DNA of 45,753 nt from Bacteroidaceae bacterium (GTDB lineage: Bacteria > Bacteroidota > Bacteroidia > Bacteroidales > Bacteroidaceae). Location: positions 1-45,753 of the forward strand of contig CAAGLF010000070.1 in NCBI GenBank assembly GCA_900770705.1, in the 5' to 3' direction. Of the stretch, positions 7,504 to 16,652 are shown one piece after another. Below the pieces are notes generated by a model, which saw only the letters and a list, made by a program, of their open reading frames with translations, did no database searches and was not told the DNA's origin. The first letter of the stretch is position 1, and each line of letters opens with the position of its first letter. Position numbers and translations under genes: made by a program.

Positions 7504-9180
7504 TCAGGGATTGGGCGTTCCGGCCAGAATCTGCCGGTATCGGGCGTCGTTGCGCAGTATCTCGACGGCGGTGATGAAGTCGGAGTCGTCTCTCAGGCTG
7601 TACTCGATGCTGCCACTTTCGTAGTAATAGCTTCCGACAATGTTGCCCTCAAGCAGACGGCGGATGTCGGTTTCGTAGCGTTCGAGATCGTTGGCCGTAT
7701 TGCTGTCGAGCTTCTTTGCCAGGGCGTCGAACTCCGCCGTTGCCAGGCTGCCGTATCCCTCGGCGACGGCCAGGGCGCGCAGAGCGTTGAGGTAGCGCCG
7801 GCTCTGGCTTTCATACTTGAATTTGCTGCGGAGTATGCGTTCGCTGAAGGCGGCATACTCTTCGTCGGTGAGGCAGAAGTCGAGCGGGGCGGCGATTTCG
7901 GCGTGGCTGTTGCGGTAGTCGACGATGTAGTCGAAGACTTCGTCGGAACGGATGAGGGCTTCGACAAAATCGGTGAGGGTGTCGGGCACCACCACTACAT
8001 CGGGCGTAATGCCGCCGCCGTCTCTTACGGGACGTCCGCCGCTGGTGTAGAATGTATGGCACAGGCTGTCGGGCAAATGCAGCGGCTGGCCGTCGTTGCC
8101 GCGGTTCTTGAAGTCGTAGGCTTGTACGCAGCGTCCGCTGGGTATGTAGTATTTGCTTGTAGTGAGCTTCAGCATCGCCTTGTAGGGCAGGTCGCGCGGC
8201 ATTTGTACGAGTCCCTTGCCGTAGGTGCGGCGTCCGACGATGACTGCGCGGTCGTAGTCCTGCAGGGCGCCGCTGGTGATCTCCGCCGAAGAGGCAGTGG
8301 AATAGTCGACGAGCACGCAGATGGGCATCTCGGTGTCGAAGGGTTCCGAACTGGTCTTGTAGCTTTTCTCAAACTCGCGTATCTTCCCCTTGGTGGCTAC
8401 CACCTCTTTCCCGCGGGGGATGAAGAAGCCTACGATGTCGATGGCCTCCTGCATAAGTCCGCCAGGGTTGCCGCGGAGGTCGAGGATGAGGCGGCGGGCG
8501 CCGTCGCGCTTCAGCTCCACGAGGCTGCGGCGCAGGTCGCGGGCGGTATTTTCTGTATATCCGCTGAGGGCAACGTAAGCGATGCTGTCGTCGGTCAGCG
8601 TGGCATAGCTGACGGACGGGCGTTCGATGACGCGACGCTGCAGTCGGAATGTGAGTGGTTTGTCGGAGCCCGGCCGGCGCACACGGAGCTCGAAGGTGGT
8701 GCCCGCTTCGCCGCGGAGACGACTGCTTACGTCGGCGCTATAGTCGGCGGCTGTGCGCTCTCCACGTCCGCCCAGTTCCTTGCCGTCGACGGCCAGAATG
8801 ATATCTCCCGTTCGCAGGCCGGCCTGTGCTGCAGGCATACCTTCGTATGGTTCGCTGAACACACATCGGTCCGCCCGCTCGGAATAAATGATGGGAGAGC
8901 CAATGCCTGCGTATTTTCCCGTGGTCATTTCCTTGAGTTCGTGCGTCTCGGACTCCGGAAAGTACTGGGTATAGGGGTCCAGCTGGTCTAGCATATAGAG
9001 CAGGGCGTTCTCAATGTTTTTTTGTGCCTGTAGCGTGTCGACATAGTAGAGGTCCAGTTCGCGGTAGAGGCTGTTGAAGATGTCGAGCTGCTTGGCAACC
9101 TCGAAGTTGTGCGCACTGGAATTCTGCGCCTGGCTGCCCAGGGAAAGCAAACAGAGGAGGAACAAAAGGGAGAGTCGCAT
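7504..9180 (-). CDS. S41 family C-terminal processing peptidase, exported (first copy)
   Basis: 558 residues. Signal peptide MRLSLLFLLCLLSLGSQAQ, helical N-terminal domain with LDQLDPYTQYFPESE, a PDZ domain (about 90-190; GLRTGDIILAVDGKEL) and the S41 catalytic core. Catalytic Ser297 is in STASSAEI and Lys322 in YGKGLVQ; the Ser-Lys spacing of 25 equals that of E. coli Tsp. The long C-terminal extension after the core is typical of Bacteroidota members. Acts in the periplasm, cleaving proteins from their C-terminus. It lies 48 bp downstream of the PfkB kinase gene and probably shares its promoter. A second S41 protease is encoded at 32138-33766; the two differ in their N-terminal and tail regions. 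Confidence 0.93.
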   Translation of the reverse strand: MRLSLLFLLCLLSLGSQAQNSSAHNFEVAKQLDIFNSLYRELDLYYVDTLQAQKNIENALLYMLDQLDPYTQYFPESETHELKEMTTGKYAGIGSPIIYSERADRCVFSEPYEGMPAAQAGLRTGDIILAVDGKELGGRGERTAADYSADVSSRLRGEAGTTFELRVRRPGSDKPLTFRLQRRVIERPSVSYATLTDDSIAYVALSGYTENTARDLRRSLVELKRDGARRLILDLRGNPGGLMQEAIDIVGFFIPRGKEVVATKGKIREFEKSYKTSSEPFDTEMPICVLVDYSTASSAEITSGALQDYDRAVIVGRRTYGKGLVQMPRDLPYKAMLKLTTSKYYIPSGRCVQAYDFKNRGNDGQPLHLPDSLCHTFYTSGGRPVRDGGGITPDVVVVPDTLTDFVEALIRSDEVFDYIVDYRNSHAEIAAPLDFCLTDEEYAAFSERILRSKFKYESQSRRYLNALRALAVAEGYGSLATAEFDALAKKLDSNTANDLERYETDIRRLLEGNIVGSYYYESGSIEYSLRDDSDFITAVEILRNDARYRQILAGTPNP

Positions 9181-9228
9181 TTGCGTACGTTATTTGGAGA
9201 CGGCCGCTTCCACGGTGGCCACCTCTCG

Positions 9229-10227
9229 TTATACTTTGGTGGTGGTGCCGGCGAGCAGTGCCGCCACGCGCTGGCGTATCTGCTCCCAAACTTCCTCGGG
9301 GAGTTTCGTGCCAATGACTTGTATCACGTTGCCGGCCAGGAGGGCGCCGCAACGCAGGCATACTTCGGGGGTGGCGCCGCGTGTCAGGGCGTAGAGGAAA
9401 CCTGCGGCAAAGAAATCGCCGGCAGCCGTGGTGTCACGTACCACGATGTCGGCCATAGCCGGCGCCAGAGCCCGCTGCGCTCCACAAGCGGCCATCGCGC
9501 CTTCTTTTCCTACCTTGACGACGGCAATTTCGCACAGTCCCGCCAGTTCTTCGAGCGCTTCGGCCGGCGCTTTGCCCGTGAAGGCGTGTGCTTCCTCCTC
9601 GTTGGCAAACACAATGTCCGTCTTGCGCAACAGTTGGGCGAAGAAATCACGGTCGGCCTCTACGATGTTGTAGCTGGCCAGGTCGATACAGACCCTTAGG
9701 CCCGCCTGACGGGCCAGGTTGACGGCCGTTTCAATCAGCAGGTGGTTCTGAACCAGATATCCTTCGATGTAAAGAAATCCATAGCCGGCAAAAATGTGTG
9801 CGTCGAGGTCGGAAGCGGTCACTTCGGCAGCCGCTCCGAGGAAGGTGGCAAAGGTGCGTTGTCCGTCGGGCGTGATGAAGGTGGAAGCCACGCCGGTGGG
9901 CGTTTCACCCTCGGCCAGAAAGGGACGGATGCCGCAGGTGCGGCAGTTGTCGGCAAAGATACGGCCGAAGGCGTCATTCCCAATTTTGCCGATGAAGCCG
10001 GGAGTGGCTCCCAGTTGCGCCAGGGCCAGCATAGTGTTGGCTGCAGATCCGCCGGTGGCGCACTGCGTGGGCATTTCGGCCAGCCGGCGCGATACGGAGG
10101 CGTAGCGGCCGGCGTCAATAAGCTGCATAGAACCTTTCGGAAGATCCAGCTCTTCCAACAATGTCTCGTTTTCGATTTGCGCCAGCACATCTACCAGCGC
10201 GTTCCCCAGTCCAATAATTTTTTTCAT
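9229..10227 (-). CDS. PfkB family carbohydrate/nucleoside kinase (adenosine kinase-like)
   Basis: 332 residues, cytoplasmic. The N-terminus MKKIIGLGNALVDVLAQI and the substrate-binding TGGSAANTMLALAQLG (glycines 59-60) are PfkB signature 1. The ATP/anion-hole signature is DTTAAGDFFAAGFLYAL with catalytic Asp271, where the usual DTxGAGD reads DTTAAGD. Overall character (AxxDxLA opening, CATGGSAANT) is that of the adenosine kinase/ribokinase group widespread in Bacteroidota; the substrate is not certain. Start at 10227 is followed on the other side by a 109-bp divergent promoter region shared with the tRNA-Asn genes. First gene of a two-gene unit with the S41 protease. Confidence 0.9.
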   Translation of the reverse strand: MKKIIGLGNALVDVLAQIENETLLEELDLPKGSMQLIDAGRYASVSRRLAEMPTQCATGGSAANTMLALAQLGATPGFIGKIGNDAFGRIFADNCRTCGIRPFLAEGETPTGVASTFITPDGQRTFATFLGAAAEVTASDLDAHIFAGYGFLYIEGYLVQNHLLIETAVNLARQAGLRVCIDLASYNIVEADRDFFAQLLRKTDIVFANEEEAHAFTGKAPAEALEELAGLCEIAVVKVGKEGAMAACGAQRALAPAMADIVVRDTTAAGDFFAAGFLYALTRGATPEVCLRCGALLAGNVIQVIGTKLPEEVWEQIRQRVAALLAGTTTKV

Positions 10228-10252
10228 CAGAACTTTTTTTTCAAATTTCGTG

Positions 10253-10260
10253 CAAAGATA
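10253..10260 (-). promoter_or_regulatory. -7 box for the PfkB kinase operon
   Basis: Minus-strand TATCTTTG 25 bp before the kinase ATG, inside the divergent gap shared with the tRNA-Asn promoter. I do not see a well-spaced -33 TTTG. Confidence 0.5.
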
Positions 10261-10291
10261 TTGCTTTATTCAAAAATAAGCACTACTTTTG
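10260..10291 (+). promoter_or_regulatory. Promoter of the tRNA-Asn pair
   Basis: ATTG at 10260-10263 and TACTTTTG at 10284-10291 with a 20-bp spacer fit the Bacteroidota TTTG-N19-21-TAnnTTTG promoter. The first tRNA begins 45 bp after the -7 box. Confidence 0.65.
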
Positions 10292-10336
10292 CACCGCAAT
10301 TCTGAAGAACAACGGCAATTCGAACTATTTCAGCCA

Positions 10337-10410
10337 GCTTCAGTAGCTCAGTTGGTTAGAGCACCTGACTGTTAATCAGGGGGTCGTTGGTTCAAGCCCA
10401 TCCTGAAGCG
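10337..10410 (+). tRNA. tRNA-Asn (GTT), copy 1
   Basis: 74 nt. Acceptor stem GCTTCAG pairs with CTGAAGC, discriminator G. D arm GCTC/GAGC, anticodon stem CCTGA/TCAGG with loop CTGTTAA, so anticodon GTT. The T stem GTTGG/CCATC has one T-T mismatch (positions 50-64). CCA is not encoded. Confidence 0.97.
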
Positions 10411-10438
10411 CACGGAGGCCGATGTGGAATTGCAAACT

Positions 10439-10512
10439 GCTTCAGTAGCTCAGTTGGTTAGAGCACCTGACTGTTAATCAGGGGGTCGTTGGTTCAAGCC
10501 CATCCTGAAGCG
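10439..10512 (+). tRNA. tRNA-Asn (GTT), copy 2, identical to copy 1
   Basis: Identical over all 74 nt to the copy 102 bp upstream, including the T-stem mismatch. The 28-bp spacer between them shows no promoter, so both probably come from one transcript that ends at the terminator 10 bp downstream. Confidence 0.97.
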
Positions 10513-10521
10513 CGAAAGGCA

Positions 10522-10557
10522 AGAGCCCGAAAGTCGAAACTTTCGGGCTCTTTTTTT
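10522..10557 (+). terminator. Rho-independent terminator of the tRNA-Asn operon
   Basis: A perfect 12-bp stem AGAGCCCGAAAG/CTTTCGGGCTCT with a 6-nt loop followed by a run of Ts. Confidence 0.93.
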
Positions 10558-10626
10558 GTGTCTGTGGCGAGGGTGAGAAGCGTAACGACGGACGTTGTCC
10601 CGCGCGAGACGGGGAGAGGATACGGA

Positions 10627-10657
10627 AAGCGGCTGCTCCACGGGGGAACAGCCGCTT
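10627..10657 (-). terminator. Hairpin after the 1179-residue secreted protein gene, possible terminator
   Basis: Arms AAGCGGCTG and CAGCCGCTT, continued by TCC/GGA after one mismatch. On the minus strand the stem is followed only by TTTCC, so the T tract is weak. It lies 59 bp after the stop codon at 10716. Confidence 0.5.
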
Positions 10658-10715
10658 GAGGAAAGCGAAGGACGGTCATCGCACGGACAACCACCTTTCG
10701 GGAATGTCGGAATGC

Positions 10716-13700
10716 TTATTTGACGAGCACTTTCTGGCCACCTACGATGTAGATACCCTTCGGCAGGTTCTTCAAGGAGCCGTTGCCGTTGAGTTTCACG
10801 CCGCTGATGGAGTAAACACTGTGGTCTGCATCTTTCTTCAGTACGACTACATTGTTGATACCGGTGATGTAGTCGCCCACAAGCTGGAGGTCGCCGTCTG
10901 TTTCGGTGGGAGCGAGGCCTGAGAAGTAGCCGGTGTTGGCAGCTGCGTACTCACCCTTGACGGTGGCAAGGATTTCGTAGCCCAAATCGTTGTCGGCCTC
11001 ACGCAAAAGACCTACGCCTTCGGGAAGTTCCTGGCGGGCAAGAACGCCGCAGAGGCCGTTACGGTTGCCAGGCTCGGTGGCATACTCTTGAATGATACCC
11101 ATGTCATCGATGGCATCGGCAGCAATGTAGAGCGAATTGCTTTCTACACCTTCCTCAGGATAGATGACGAACGGAACGCCTGCGGGGATTGTCTCGCCTG
11201 CTTCGTATGTCTCGTAAAGCTGGATGGCACCATCCTTCACACCGAGAACGGCATAGGCGCCGTAGTCAGTGCCGTCTACCTCGTAAGGCATAGTGATGAT
11301 GGCGGGTTGGTTGGGCGTTACATCGACATACATACCGAGGTCGGGGTCGAAGTTGCTTTCAAGAATGGTAAAGAGGCTGTTGCCGGCGGCGTTACCCCAC
11401 GTTACGAGTGCACCCTCGTTGTAGTTGCCATTCGGCTGTGCGTTGTAGTATACTCCATCGGTGACCTCGAAGTTCAGAATGCTGTTCTCGGCATCGAAAG
11501 CTATGATGTTGACCGTCTGGAGGGAGTCGCTCATCAGTATCTTTACATCGTTCTCCTGCGGGTTGGCCATATATGTGCCGTAGGCGGCATTGCGGATGGC
11601 GTAACTGCCGTCGGCCTGCTTCAGGAACAGCCAGCAAGCGTTGAGGCGCTGGTCGAATCCGGCTGCTTGGGAGGCGATAACGGCTTCTTCCGTATCAGTG
11701 GCTTCCTTCGCACGGGTATAGTAACCCCAGCGTACATTGGCATACGTGTTGTCGTCGACGTTGCTGTTTTGTGCGAAGAGGTAGTGGTCGGCGGGAGAAG
11801 AGGCGGGTGCTTCGGTAGATACGCTCTTGATGAGGTAGAGTACGCCTTCTTGCGGTCCAACGAAGGCGTTGGCGAAGGCAACGAGTGCTGCTTCGAGCTG
11901 CTGGCGCAGAGATACGTAGAGGCTGAACTCCATTACGTCGGAAATCTGCGGCTCAACGGCATCGACTACTGCCTGAAGCGCAGCTATGGCACCGCTCTCA
12001 TAGCAACCGATGACGTCACCTTCGACGGCGTTCTCCAGCCTGCTCTTGGCCTTTTCTATCAAGGAACGGAGCAGTGCGGGGTCGGGCACAACATCTTGAT
12101 AGACATCGAGGGCTGCCTGCAACTCGTCGATGGTAGCCTGTGTGGCAGCTTCGGCATCCAATTCCCCTTTGGCCTTCTCGATGGCGGCGAGCAGGTTGCT
12201 CACGATGTTGGCGTCGATGACGGAGTTCATACAGTTCGGGTCGAGCGCGGCTTCGTAGAAACGAACTTCGCTCCAGTAGAAGAACGGATAGCCGCTGCTT
12301 AGTCCGTTGCCGAGGTTGCTCTTCACAATCACACGGATGAAGCGATGTGCGCCGTCGAGATCCGTACCGAAGAGGCCAACGCGGTTTTCCTTTTCAATGG
12401 CGTCGCAGGCATTGCCGCGGTCGGTGGTGTACGTAGCGCTGTAGGGGTACGTCAATGTGTAGGTACCGATTTCACGCCAATTGGCACTTTCCAGAGACTC
12501 TGGCTCGTTGGTGTCGGCCACGGCGATAGTGATGGTCGAGGGATGGCCGGTGCCTTGTGCATCGTTGGCATAGTTGTCACGCTTCCAATACTTCATCTGA
12601 ATAGCCTCGACTTCCTTGCCCAAGTCAACTTGCAAATAGTGATAACCGTTGGGGTCGGGTGTCGTAGACCACATAGAGTGGAAGAAAGTGCTGAGGTTGC
12701 TGTCCAGAAGACCTTCAATAGGTCCTTCTCTGGGCTCTTGTGCATTGGTGGAGAGCTGTGCAGCATCGGTCACGAGGCCTGCTTCGTCCCAGTTGGCGTC
12801 CTTGGTGGCGTCACTGATGTAGCTGTTGTTGGCCTTGTGTGCGTTGGAAGCTTGCTCGACAAGGCTCTGAAGCTGGCGGTTGAGCTTGGTTTGGTTGATT
12901 GCATCGCGCAGTTCGGCCAAGTCTTCCTCCTGTACGGTGACAATCTGCCACAGCGAGCTGCCGGCAGTCTCGTACCAGTACACCAACTTTTTGCCGGATT
13001 GTTGTGCGTGGAGCGTCCACTCTTCCTGTTTGCGGGGGTTGGCCAGGTTGAAGTAGCCGGGCACACCGTCTTCGTTGTTGGTGTTGTAATTGATGGCGTA
13101 GGCCACGGGCTCGGCAGACAATGGTATGGCTTGATAGAAGGCTTCGGCTTCACCGAGGTACAGCTCCGTGTCATAATTCTGCAGATACCACTTTTCGCCG
13201 TTCTGCGTCAGGTGCCAGATGTAGGGCGCTGCGTCTACGGTCGGCTTCTCGGGAATTTCGTAGTTCTCGGTCCAGAAGCATCCTTCGTTGGTGGAGTAGA
13301 AGCAGGCACCGTAGTTCTTGTTTTGGAAGTAGTAGTAGCCGGGACTCAGGGGTACAACGGAAGCTACGAGTGCTTCGTAAGCAGCTTCGAGCACGTCAGC
13401 CAGTTCCTGCAACTGCTCGCTGGTGTAGCTGGCAGCGTTGTTGGAAGCGGTATAAGCAGCGTCGAAAGCAGTCTTGAAGGCGTTGAAGTTCTCCTGCGGG
13501 ACCTGTCCGGGATTGCTGCCTATTGACCAAGAGCTTTCGGCCGAGAGGCTACTGGTTTTTTCGAGGACGTGGTCAAGGTTTTCCTCGGCCGTAGCCTCGC
13601 GATCCGTCATAATAAACCAGGGGTTGGTGTCGGTGTAGCTCCACCACTCTATGCTGTTACCGATAAATCCGGAGGCGAGATAGAGCACGCCACCGTCGGT

Positions 13701-14255
13701 CAAGGGTTTTACACGGGAGATGACGAACATATTGTCGAACTGAAGTTCCGAGTAGCTGGTGAGGTCGGCATCTTCGGGTATGGTGTAGCGGGGTATGCCG
13801 GCCGCGTTGGTTGCTATGGAGCCGTCTTCATTTGTTCTTAATTCACCCCCCCGAGTGGCGGGCTTGATGGTGCAGACAAACGCTTTGGCTTGATTGTCAG
13901 TCCAGAATACGTCGGCAATTTTGTATTCTGAGGTGGGATAATAGCTGTTGTCCTGCACAAACTTTCCGGAGTTCACCTGTTTGATTACATACTTGGTGAA
14001 ACCGTCGTCGGTTGTGCCGACTTCCTGAAACTCCACGTAGCAATCTTCGCTGATTTCCGTGGTCTTGTTGCCGTTGCAGAGCACGTTGACGTTCTCTTGC
14101 GGCGTACCTTCGACGAAGCAGGCGGTCTGGAGCAGATAGGGAGTGCCGGTCTGGAATTCCGTCACCACCTGATCGAGCACCTTACGTGCCTGCACATCGC
14201 TAACACCGACGATACATAGTACCGCCAATGCCAAAAGATAGTACATCTTTTTCAT
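10716..14255 (-). CDS. Large secreted protein with F5/8-type (discoidin) domain and type IX-like sorting tail
   Basis: 1179 residues. Signal peptide MKKMYYLLALAVLCIVGVSDVQA. Short helical, FIVAR-like segments lie at about 258-298 and 680-790 (Ala/Leu/Glu-rich, LEAAYEAL and LIEKAKSRLE). Between them, about 510-672, is a discoidin-like domain: LDSNLSTFFHSMW, YLQVDLGKEVEAIQMKYWKR, HRFIRVIV and the closing VRFYE are its usual landmarks. Discoidin domains bind glycans, so a cell-surface polysaccharide or host-glycan role is plausible, but no catalytic domain is recognisable. The C-terminus SVYSISGVKLNGNGSLKNLP followed by KGIYIVGGQKVLVK resembles the beta-sandwich sorting domain of type IX secretion cargo. 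A consensus promoter lies just upstream. Probably monocistronic. Confidence 0.85.
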   Translation of the reverse strand: MKKMYYLLALAVLCIVGVSDVQARKVLDQVVTEFQTGTPYLLQTACFVEGTPQENVNVLCNGNKTTEISEDCYVEFQEVGTTDDGFTKYVIKQVNSGKFVQDNSYYPTSEYKIADVFWTDNQAKAFVCTIKPATRGGELRTNEDGSIATNAAGIPRYTIPEDADLTSYSELQFDNMFVISRVKPLTDGGVLYLASGFIGNSIEWWSYTDTNPWFIMTDREATAEENLDHVLEKTSSLSAESSWSIGSNPGQVPQENFNAFKTAFDAAYTASNNAASYTSEQLQELADVLEAAYEALVASVVPLSPGYYYFQNKNYGACFYSTNEGCFWTENYEIPEKPTVDAAPYIWHLTQNGEKWYLQNYDTELYLGEAEAFYQAIPLSAEPVAYAINYNTNNEDGVPGYFNLANPRKQEEWTLHAQQSGKKLVYWYETAGSSLWQIVTVQEEDLAELRDAINQTKLNRQLQSLVEQASNAHKANNSYISDATKDANWDEAGLVTDAAQLSTNAQEPREGPIEGLLDSNLSTFFHSMWSTTPDPNGYHYLQVDLGKEVEAIQMKYWKRDNYANDAQGTGHPSTITIAVADTNEPESLESANWREIGTYTLTYPYSATYTTDRGNACDAIEKENRVGLFGTDLDGAHRFIRVIVKSNLGNGLSSGYPFFYWSEVRFYEAALDPNCMNSVIDANIVSNLLAAIEKAKGELDAEAATQATIDELQAALDVYQDVVPDPALLRSLIEKAKSRLENAVEGDVIGCYESGAIAALQAVVDAVEPQISDVMEFSLYVSLRQQLEAALVAFANAFVGPQEGVLYLIKSVSTEAPASSPADHYLFAQNSNVDDNTYANVRWGYYTRAKEATDTEEAVIASQAAGFDQRLNACWLFLKQADGSYAIRNAAYGTYMANPQENDVKILMSDSLQTVNIIAFDAENSILNFEVTDGVYYNAQPNGNYNEGALVTWGNAAGNSLFTILESNFDPDLGMYVDVTPNQPAIITMPYEVDGTDYGAYAVLGVKDGAIQLYETYEAGETIPAGVPFVIYPEEGVESNSLYIAADAIDDMGIIQEYATEPGNRNGLCGVLARQELPEGVGLLREADNDLGYEILATVKGEYAAANTGYFSGLAPTETDGDLQLVGDYITGINNVVVLKKDADHSVYSISGVKLNGNGSLKNLPKGIYIVGGQKVLVK

Positions 14256-14308
14256 TGTGGATAGATTTAAGTAATGGTATAATAAGAGATTAAGGTTGTG
14301 TTTGTGTG

Positions 14309-14340
14309 CAAAATTAGGGAACTAAATTTTTAAGTACAAG
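14309..14340 (-). promoter_or_regulatory. Promoter of the 1179-residue secreted protein
   Basis: On the minus strand CTTG (14340-14337), 20 bp, then TAATTTTG (14316-14309), matching the -33/-7 arrangement. The start codon is 53 bp downstream of the -7 box. Confidence 0.65.
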
Positions 14341-14477
14341 TCTTTGGCTGAAAAAATGCAGTGGGAAGCGAATTTCCAGACGCAGTTTTTCTGATAGCCG
14401 GGGATGTCGATAGTTCGACGACCCGCAGCCGGCTGCAGGGAGCCCTTGTAGAGTCGGCCCTCGGGTCCGGCAATAGA

Positions 14478-14537
14478 GCAAGGCCTGTAAGAAATGCTTT
14501 CATCAGAGAAAGTTTTCTTACGGGCCTTGCTGTTTTT
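14478..14537. terminator. Long hairpin downstream of speA
   Basis: Arms GCAAGGCCTGTAAGAAA and TTTCTTACGGGCCTTGC (17 bp with one G-T) enclose a smaller CTTTC/GAAAG stem. The T run (TGTTTTTT) follows on the plus strand, whereas the only adjacent 3' end is speA on the minus strand, where the hairpin is preceded by As and followed by TCTATT. It may act in both directions. The rest of the 332-bp gap 14256-14587 holds the promoter at 14309-14340 and a GCAGCCGGCTGC palindrome near 14424; I see no gene there. Confidence 0.6.
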
Positions 14538-14587
14538 TCTGTGGTCTGTATGGGCGCAGAAGCTGGTGTGGCCTTGCGCGTCTTCGT

Positions 14588-16480
14588 TTATTCGAGGTAG
14601 GTGTAGCCGTAGAGGCCGGCGCGATAGTTGGAGATGAACTCCTTTCCCTCTTCGTGCGTAATGCGTCCTTCGGTGATGGCGCGTCCCACCCACGATTCCA
14701 GCCGGCGTACCAGCTGTTTCGGGTCGTACTGCACGTATTCCAGAACATCCGCCACGGTTTCGCCGTCAATGGTTTTCTCAATGTGGTATCCCGCATTGTC
14801 CACGGTGATGTGGACGGCATTAGTGTCCCCGAAGAGGTTGTGCATATTGCCCAGAATCTCCTGATAGGCTCCCACGAGAAATACACCTATATAATAGTGC
14901 TCTTCCTCCTTGATGGCGTGCAGCGGAAGATAGGAAGTCTGCTGGTTATGGTTGACATAGGCGGAAATTTTTCCGTCGGAGTCGCACGTGATGTCCTGCA
15001 AGGTAGTGCTGCAGGTAGGTTTCTCGGCCAGACGGGCTATGGGCATAATCGGGAAGAGCTGGTCGATGGCCCAGGAGTCGGGCATAGACTGGAATAGGGA
15101 GAAGTTGCAGAAGTATTTCTCGGCCATCATCTTGTCTAACTTGCGCAGCTCGTCGGGCACGTGCTTCTGGTGATGGACGAGTTCGCTGATTTCGCGCGTA
15201 ATGCTCCAGTAGAGACTTTCGATTTGTGCGCGTGTCTTCAGGTCGATGATACCGTGTCGGAAGAGGTCGAGCGCTTCTTCGCGGATGTCCTCCGCGTCGT
15301 GCCAGTCCTCCAGCATAGAGCGGGAGGAGAGTTTGTCCCAGATTTCCGTCAGGTCGTGCACCAGCTGATGGTCGGATTCCGACGGCTGGAAGTCCTCTGC
15401 CATACGCGGCACGTTCACACTTTCGAGAACGTCGAGAATCAGTACGCTGTGGTGCGCCGTCAGGGAGCGTCCGCCTTCCGTTATCAGGTTGGGATGAGGA
15501 ATTTTATTCTTGTTTGCCGCGTCTACGAAGGTATAAACGCAGTCGTTCACGTATTCTTGAATGGAGTAGTTCACCGAACTTTCAGAGTTGCTCGAACGTG
15601 TGCCGTCGTAGTCCACGCCGAGGCCGCCGCCACAGTCCACAAATTCGATGTTGAAGCCCAGGGCGTGCAGCTGTACGTAGAACTGTGCGGCCTCACGCAT
15701 AGCCGTAGAGATTCGGCGTATCTTGGTAATTTGGCTTCCGATGTGGAAGTGGATGAGCTTCAGGCAGTCGTGCATTCCCTTTTCGTCGAGTATCTGGAGT
15801 GCCTGGAGCAGTTCCGCGCTGTTCAGGCCGAATTTCGAGGCGTCACCACCGCTTTCCTCCCATTTTCCGGCCCCTGAGGAGGCCAGCTTGATACGGATAC
15901 CGAGGTTGGGACGCACGCCCAGTTTCTCGGCTGTGCGGGCAATCGTTTCGAGCTCGGGGAGTTTTTCGATAACGAGGAATACGCGCTTTCCCATTTTCTG
16001 TGCCAGGAGTGCCAGTTCGATAAAGTTCTGGTCCTTGTGTCCGTTGCAGATGATCAGGCTGTCGCTGTCCATATTCGTGGCCAGCACGGCGTGCAGTTCG
16101 GGCTTGGAGCCGGCTTCGAGTCCGAGGTTGTATTTCTTTCCGTGGCTGATAATCTCTTCTACCACCGGCCGCATCTGGTTGACCTTGATGGGATAGATGA
16201 TGAAGTGTTCGGCCTGGAAGTTGTATTCTTTCTCGGCCCGGGCAAAGCATTCGGCCGTTTTCTCGATACGATTGTCGAGGATATCGGGAAATCGCAGCAC
16301 CACTGGTGCCGTGATGTCGCGGGCGGCGAGCTCGTCCACTACTTCCTTGAGGTCCACCTGTACGCCATCCTTGCGCGGAGTGACGTAGACGTGCCCGTTT
16401 TCGTTGATTCCAAAGTAATTGACTCCCCAGCCCTTGATATTGTAAAGCTCTTCGGAGTCCTCAATTCTCCATTTTCTCAT
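14588..16480 (-). CDS. speA: Biosynthetic arginine decarboxylase
   Basis: Decarboxylates L-arginine to agmatine, first step of the agmatine route to putrescine and spermidine; PLP- and Mg2+-dependent. 630 residues, within the family's 630-660. The start MRKWRIEDSEELYNIKGWG at 16480 is characteristic of Bacteroidota SpeA. PLP lysine Lys99 sits in YPIKVNQ; HFHIGSQ and the phosphate-binding VDCGGGLGVDYDG follow; the C-terminal SIPD-type core contains FSLFQSMPDSWAIDQLFPI. An in-frame extension back to 16738 exists but would read through a dispersed repeat and into aroK's end, so it is rejected. It lies 172 bp after aroK, separated by repeat R4, so it may be a separate transcript. Confidence 0.95.
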   Translation of the reverse strand: MRKWRIEDSEELYNIKGWGVNYFGINENGHVYVTPRKDGVQVDLKEVVDELAARDITAPVVLRFPDILDNRIEKTAECFARAEKEYNFQAEHFIIYPIKVNQMRPVVEEIISHGKKYNLGLEAGSKPELHAVLATNMDSDSLIICNGHKDQNFIELALLAQKMGKRVFLVIEKLPELETIARTAEKLGVRPNLGIRIKLASSGAGKWEESGGDASKFGLNSAELLQALQILDEKGMHDCLKLIHFHIGSQITKIRRISTAMREAAQFYVQLHALGFNIEFVDCGGGLGVDYDGTRSSNSESSVNYSIQEYVNDCVYTFVDAANKNKIPHPNLITEGGRSLTAHHSVLILDVLESVNVPRMAEDFQPSESDHQLVHDLTEIWDKLSSRSMLEDWHDAEDIREEALDLFRHGIIDLKTRAQIESLYWSITREISELVHHQKHVPDELRKLDKMMAEKYFCNFSLFQSMPDSWAIDQLFPIMPIARLAEKPTCSTTLQDITCDSDGKISAYVNHNQQTSYLPLHAIKEEEHYYIGVFLVGAYQEILGNMHNLFGDTNAVHITVDNAGYHIEKTIDGETVADVLEYVQYDPKQLVRRLESWVGRAITEGRITHEEGKEFISNYRAGLYGYTYLE

Positions 16481-16570
16481 TGTAGGTGTGCTATATGGGA
16501 AAAGTTTTGCCCGGCCCGGCGTATGGCTCGTTGTGGCAAGTCTGCGTCGAGGCACGGTCGTGAAAAAAAG

Positions 16571-16640
16571 TAAGGCGTAAAGAAAAATTTCTGCGGCGAA
16601 AGGAAAAATTTCTGCCGTGGTACGGAAAAATTCCGCCGCC
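16571..16640. repeat. Dispersed intergenic repeat, copy R4
   Basis: Starts 12 bp after the aroK stop. Contains AGAAAAATTTCTGCGGCGAA, GGAAAAATTTCTGCCGTGG and GGAAAAATTCCGCCGCCG: three tandem variants of the same word. Confidence 0.75.
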
Positions 16641-16652
16641 GTAGTTTGGCCG

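Noticed and set aside
9954..9963. CAAAGATACG, the same box as in elements A and B
   Set aside because: It is inside the PfkB kinase gene and lacks the hairpin, the CAGCA word and the TTAAC motifs at the required distances.
14361..14600. Possible small plus-strand gene with a hydrophobic stretch in the gap after speA
   Set aside because: No promoter box precedes it, it runs through the hairpin at 14478-14537 and into the end of speA, and its composition is not membrane-protein-like overall.
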